NCBI GenBank assembly: GCA_013350335.1
Contig: CM023540.1
Location: forward strand, 3,410,001-3,474,000
Length of the DNA stretch: 64,000 bases
Direction: 5' to 3'
From: Chimonanthus salicifolius
Lineage: Eukaryota; Streptophyta; Magnoliopsida; Laurales; Calycanthaceae
Part shown: positions 60,601 to 64,000 of the stretch, in pieces
Numbering within the stretch: the stretch's first letter is position 1
Layout: every line of letters begins with the position of its first letter
Made by a program: the position numbers and the translations under genes
Notes under the pieces: generated by a model
The model's input: only the letters and a program-made list of their open reading frames with translations
Database searches by the model: none
Told to the model about the DNA's origin: nothing

Positions 60601-61101
60601 GGTTAATCCATTTGTACTTAACCTAACTCCATTACTCCACCCATGGTTGACCAAATCAACCATGGTGGCCGGCCCCACCAAACCTTGGCCCACACGCCAC
60701 CTCACTTGATGAGGTGGAGGTGGGTCCCACTTGGCCACATCACCTTGGTTTAATTCTAAACAACTTAGGTGATTAAATTTCATTCCATTCATTCTAAATG
60801 GATCCCCATTGGGCCCATGGCCCAATTACATTTTTATCTTACCCATTTACCTTAGAGCTTAACCATTTTGACCCATTGGGTCCCAAATGGGTATTTGACC
60901 CAATCTGACCATTCTTGACCCATTTAACCCTCATTGCCCCTTTAAATGAATTTAAATCAACTCCATAGTCCATTGGGCCATACTTGGGCCTTTGTCCAAA
61001 TTTTGGCCCATTTACTCTTTACTTCACCAATTTTCCAATTTCCATCACTAAAATAACTTATATCCACATTTTCATTAACTTATAAATTCCGGGCCCTTAC
61101 A
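57667..61101 (-). repeat. Tekay-like solo LTR inside pol (LTR-14)
   Basis: The LTR is 3,435 bp with minus-strand ends TGTAAGGGCCCGG (61101) and GGGCGGGCGTTTCA (57667). Flanks CATTT (57662-57666) and CATAT (61102-61106) are a target duplication with one mismatch, and pol reads across it ('CCAAGATATG' to 'TGGGACCATT'). Only two stem-loops (59358, 59732) but several CTTGATGG/CCATCAAG units (58388-58560). It is the subfamily that supplied the 3' part of LTR-6. Confidence 0.88.
58143..60023 (-). other. Intron-like segment inside LTR-14
   Basis: Minus strand: donor TT/GTAAGT at 60023; TTCTAAT, then ACCCTAG ending 58143; about 1.88 kb. The same layout as the others, but with a short stem-loop array. 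Inference. Confidence 0.45.
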
Positions 61102-61487
61102 CATATCTTGGCGATAATTTCCCTTTCTTTCCAAATCTCATATTGTCCCTTTCATGGCGAGACTTTCAAGAACACCATGTCTCCCACTTCAAATTCAAGG
61201 AACCTCCTTCTCTGGTCAGCATAGGTCTTCTGACGACTCTGCATAGCCAATAGATGTTGTCGTATTAATTTTATCTGCGCTGCAGTTTCTGTAACCAATT
61301 CAGGTCCAGCACACAGGTGATCTGCATGGTCTACCATATAATGCCTCAAATTGTGCCATCTGGAGGCTAGCCTGGTAACTGTTGTAGTATGAGAATTCTA
61401 CCAACGGCAAGTGATCCTCCTATCCACCCTTGAAATCTAGCATACATGCTCTCAACATGTCCACCAATGTCTAAATTGTCCTCTCAG
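61102..61487 (-). pseudogene. Chromovirus integrase tail, upstream half
   Basis: Reading down from 61487: TLVDMLRACMLDFKGG, a stop, [35 protein letters not shown], then a small deletion of about 25 bases (the segment encoding 'TEAGEPALIG' in siblings is missing) that shifts the frame, then RRRFLEFEVGDMVFLKVSP. It continues into 57666. It starts immediately after an LTR terminus at 61488. Confidence 0.85.
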
Positions 61488-64000
61488 TGTAACGCCCCGC
61501 CTTTTTTCACTCGTTTCTTCTCGTAAATTCAGAGTCTATTTTTTTTTTTTTTATAACAGAGTAGAGTGATAGAGCGTGGGACGTCACGACGAGAGCTAAG
61601 TCCGAACTTCCAAAGTCCGACCCTTAACTGCCCAACCCTATGTGTGCATGTACTCAATCCAATAAAATGGTTCACACATAGCAATATCAACTTGCGGAAT
61701 AAAATCATGACCTGCGGAATCATAACATCAAAATGCGGAATATAATAGAACCAAGTTCTATTCCATTCAGATAGCAAAGCACGTCAAGTCTTAAATCATT
61801 ATTATCATATCATAATTATTTAGCAAAATATCCAACCATAGAAAATTCATCTAAGTTATTACATTCCGAAATCTGGATACTCTAAATACAAATCCCTGAG
61901 TATCTTAAACAACATATAAAACTAAAAGCCTCCAAGCTCCTATGCTTGACCCGTTTCGCGCTCATCATTCCTTTCGTTTCCTGTATCATCAACTAGGGTA
62001 GAACTAGGGCGTTAGTACAATGCAGCCCAGTAGGTATTCCAATTAGGGTTAACACATGGGTTAGTACCAAAAATCCAGATATAATAAATATATCAAAGCC
62101 GTTATAATACATCATAACATACTCCTAAGCATCATATCAAAAACAGTGTATGATAATAGAGATCCAATCACACCAATAAAAACCAAAACCTTGCATGATA
62201 ATAAAAGTCATAATCATGCCGATTCAATGCCGTGCCATGCTATCATATGCAATGAGTCCCGCCCATCACAAAATATCCTCTTGATGGAATTCTCATCATC
62301 AAGGTATCCTTCCACGAGTGTTTTACGGACGCCCTGATGGAGTGTGGATCTCTGGATATAGTATCCTCTTTATGGGATTCTCATCATCAAGGTATCCCCT
62401 GAGGGAATGCTCATCACCAAGGTCTTCATACATAGTATTCCTCTTGATGGGATTCTCATTATCAAGGTATTATACATAGTATCCTCTTGATGGAATTCTC
62501 ATCATCAAGGTATCCCCCACTAGTGCTTTACGGACGCCCCGACGGAGTGTGGGTCCCCGGTTACCTATCATCCCTCCCATGCCATGCATGAGATGCAAAT
62601 ACCACATGCTATGCAATTATACAAAATCATAACATTTAAAAGCTCATATTTAAAACACATGCTATTTTATCAAATAAACATAGCATATAAAACCACCATT
62701 TGAAACATAACCTTTGCAATATAAAATCATTAAATCAAGATAAAAACAATGTACATAAACCCATGGTTTCAAAGAGGTGGAATCCTACCAAAGACTGCTA
62801 CGTGTCCTTGCGTCTTTCGTCCGGTAACCGCTCACGACCATAAACACCCTGTGAGGTCTCGTTACCTTATAATATAATAACCAATCAAAACCAAGTCCCA
62901 CTTGATTAAAATATTGTTTAAGTCCATAAATACCAACTTGTGGGCTTCGGCCATACACCATGGCCGAACCTCACCCTTTTTGTTCATTTATTCCATTAAT
63001 TACCAAAATGACATTGGTCTAACCTTAATTAATATTCTTTTCATTTTAATCCAATATACGTAACCCTAGGTTCATCAAAACAATCCCATGGGATTTGGCC
63101 ACACACCATGGCCAAACCCATGGTCCCTTATTTTCACTTAATTACCAAAATGCCATCCACAGGTATCATTCCATAATCCAATCCTTTCAATCATTAAAAT
63201 TTGCCTAAGTTCATGTTTGATCCACAAACTATCTCATGGCTAATATAACCCATTTTAGCAAGTATTTACAACCTTGCCATTGCCTCCAACAACTTAGGCT
63301 TAGGTTCCAAACTTAACAAGTCCATAATTAGAAGGTCCATATTTAGAAAGTCCCTAGAATGGAAACTTTCTAAATTTATCATTTCCTATTCTTGGATCCA
63401 TAATTCCAAGTTCTTTCCATAAACAATTAGTTTCCAAAACAAGCATGCATCCCTCCATAAATAGATAGTTTCCAAGATTAGCATGCATCTTTCCTTAATT
63501 GAAATGCTTTCTAATTTTAGCAATTCCTTCCATAATTGGAAAGGTTTCCATAAATAATCCCCACCTTCCAAAATTAGATACTCACTAATTTAAACTCCTC
63601 CTTCCAAACTTAGAAGGTTTCTAAGATAATCATTAATCCTTCCATAATTAGAAGGTTTCTAAATTTAAACTCCACCTTCCAAAAATAATTATCATACATT
63701 AAAATTACCAAAACAACTCCATGGGGTTTAGCCATACACCATGGCCAAACCTTATGGTTTTCATCATTCTTAACTCCATAATAGATTCACCAAAGTCGTT
63801 CCATGGTTCCAACCATAAACATATAATCAACAACCTTCCATTAAAACCATACAATAACCATGATCCTTCCCAATAGTTTTCCATAAAATAACCAACAATC
63901 TTTCATGGGGTTCGGCCCTTCACCATGGCCGAACCCTATGGTTTATCAACCTCTTCTTAAACCATTTTAAATCCCTTTTAAAACATGCATAATCAGTCCA
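61488..64000 (-). repeat. 5' LTR of the minus element, incomplete (LTR-15)
   Basis: It begins as GGCGGGGCGTTACA (minus strand) and runs out of the window. It has the terminal block, acceptor box (61993), CTTGATGG array (62277-62510), CATGCATGAGATG box (62580) and four stem-loops (62943-63935). It resembles LTR-5 and LTR-11 rather than its partner LTR-13. Confidence 0.85.

Larger units (their letters stand above)
53840..64000 (-). mobile_element. Minus-strand Tekay-like element, continues past the window
   Basis: Reading on the minus strand: LTR (from beyond 64000 to 61488), pol tail (61487-61102, then 57666-57326 after an inserted solo LTR), polypurine tract and 3' LTR (57265-53840). The left target site is ATGTG (53835-53839). 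As in the other two elements, the 5' LTR joins pol directly without a PBS. Confidence 0.82.

Noticed and set aside
48834..63123. Paired TTTGGCC/GGCCAAA variants (48838 and 63088) as proof of covariation in the main hairpin
   Set aside because: Both arm changes are C-to-T or G-to-A at CpG sites, so methylation decay on both arms explains them; I relied on other changes instead.
2829..63935. GGTTCG in the stem-loops as tRNA B boxes (RNA polymerase III promoters)
   Set aside because: The B box needs GGTTCGAnnCC; here GGTTCGGCC is followed by no A-box partner and no cloverleaf.

Overview
This window is repeat-packed, gene-free plant nuclear DNA, as found in the heterochromatin of a large, transposon-rich seed-plant genome. 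I find no host gene, tRNA or rRNA. The evidence for a plant is three plant LTR-retrotransposon lineages: Athila (Ty3/gypsy), a Tekay/Del-like chromovirus (Ty3/gypsy) and a SIRE-like Ty1/copia element, plus a satellite with a nucleosome-sized monomer. I cannot name the species.

Layout. 1-4656 is the right-hand part of a Tekay-like element: two nested LTR ends, a pol C-terminus and a 3' LTR. It sits inside a minus-strand copia element (4657-9594: integrase fragment, protease, gag, PBS, 5' LTR). That copia sits inside the 5' LTR of a plus-strand Athila element (9595-29988). Athila keeps gag, protease, half of RT, integrase and a 3' LTR, and carries two Tekay-like solo LTRs: 14132-17772 in gag and 23690-27830 in the 3' LTR. 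30104-38097 is an internally deleted Tekay-like element with a perfect GGATT target duplication and a chimeric 5' LTR. 38098-39233 is unassigned sequence ending in another chromovirus pol tail. 39234-50624 is a minus LTR broken by an inverted LTR pair (39916-44583) and a solo LTR (46388-50375). 50625-53548 is a tandem satellite of about 168 bp. 53549-64000 is a plus LTR start interrupted by a minus Tekay-like element (53840 to beyond the window), whose pol is split by a solo LTR (57667-61101).

The most interesting system is inside the 3.2-4.1 kb Tekay-like LTRs. All the well-preserved copies share one plan: a U3 (some with a TATA box); a short purine- or CT-rich leader; a splice-donor-like GTAAGT/GTTAGT/GTATGT; a 1.7-2.4 kb stretch full of perfect stem-loops (GGTTCGGCCAT, short loop, ATGGCCGAACC; about 70 copies in the window); a second stem-loop array with compensatory changes; and then a CTAAC branch-point-like box about 20 nt before a TAG/CAG acceptor. 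The LTR ends in a conserved hairpin and TTACA. I infer a retained, possibly regulated intron in the LTR leader that holds a structured-RNA array. No coding gene explains this structure.

All coding regions are broken by stops, frameshifts or deletions, so no element here looks autonomous.
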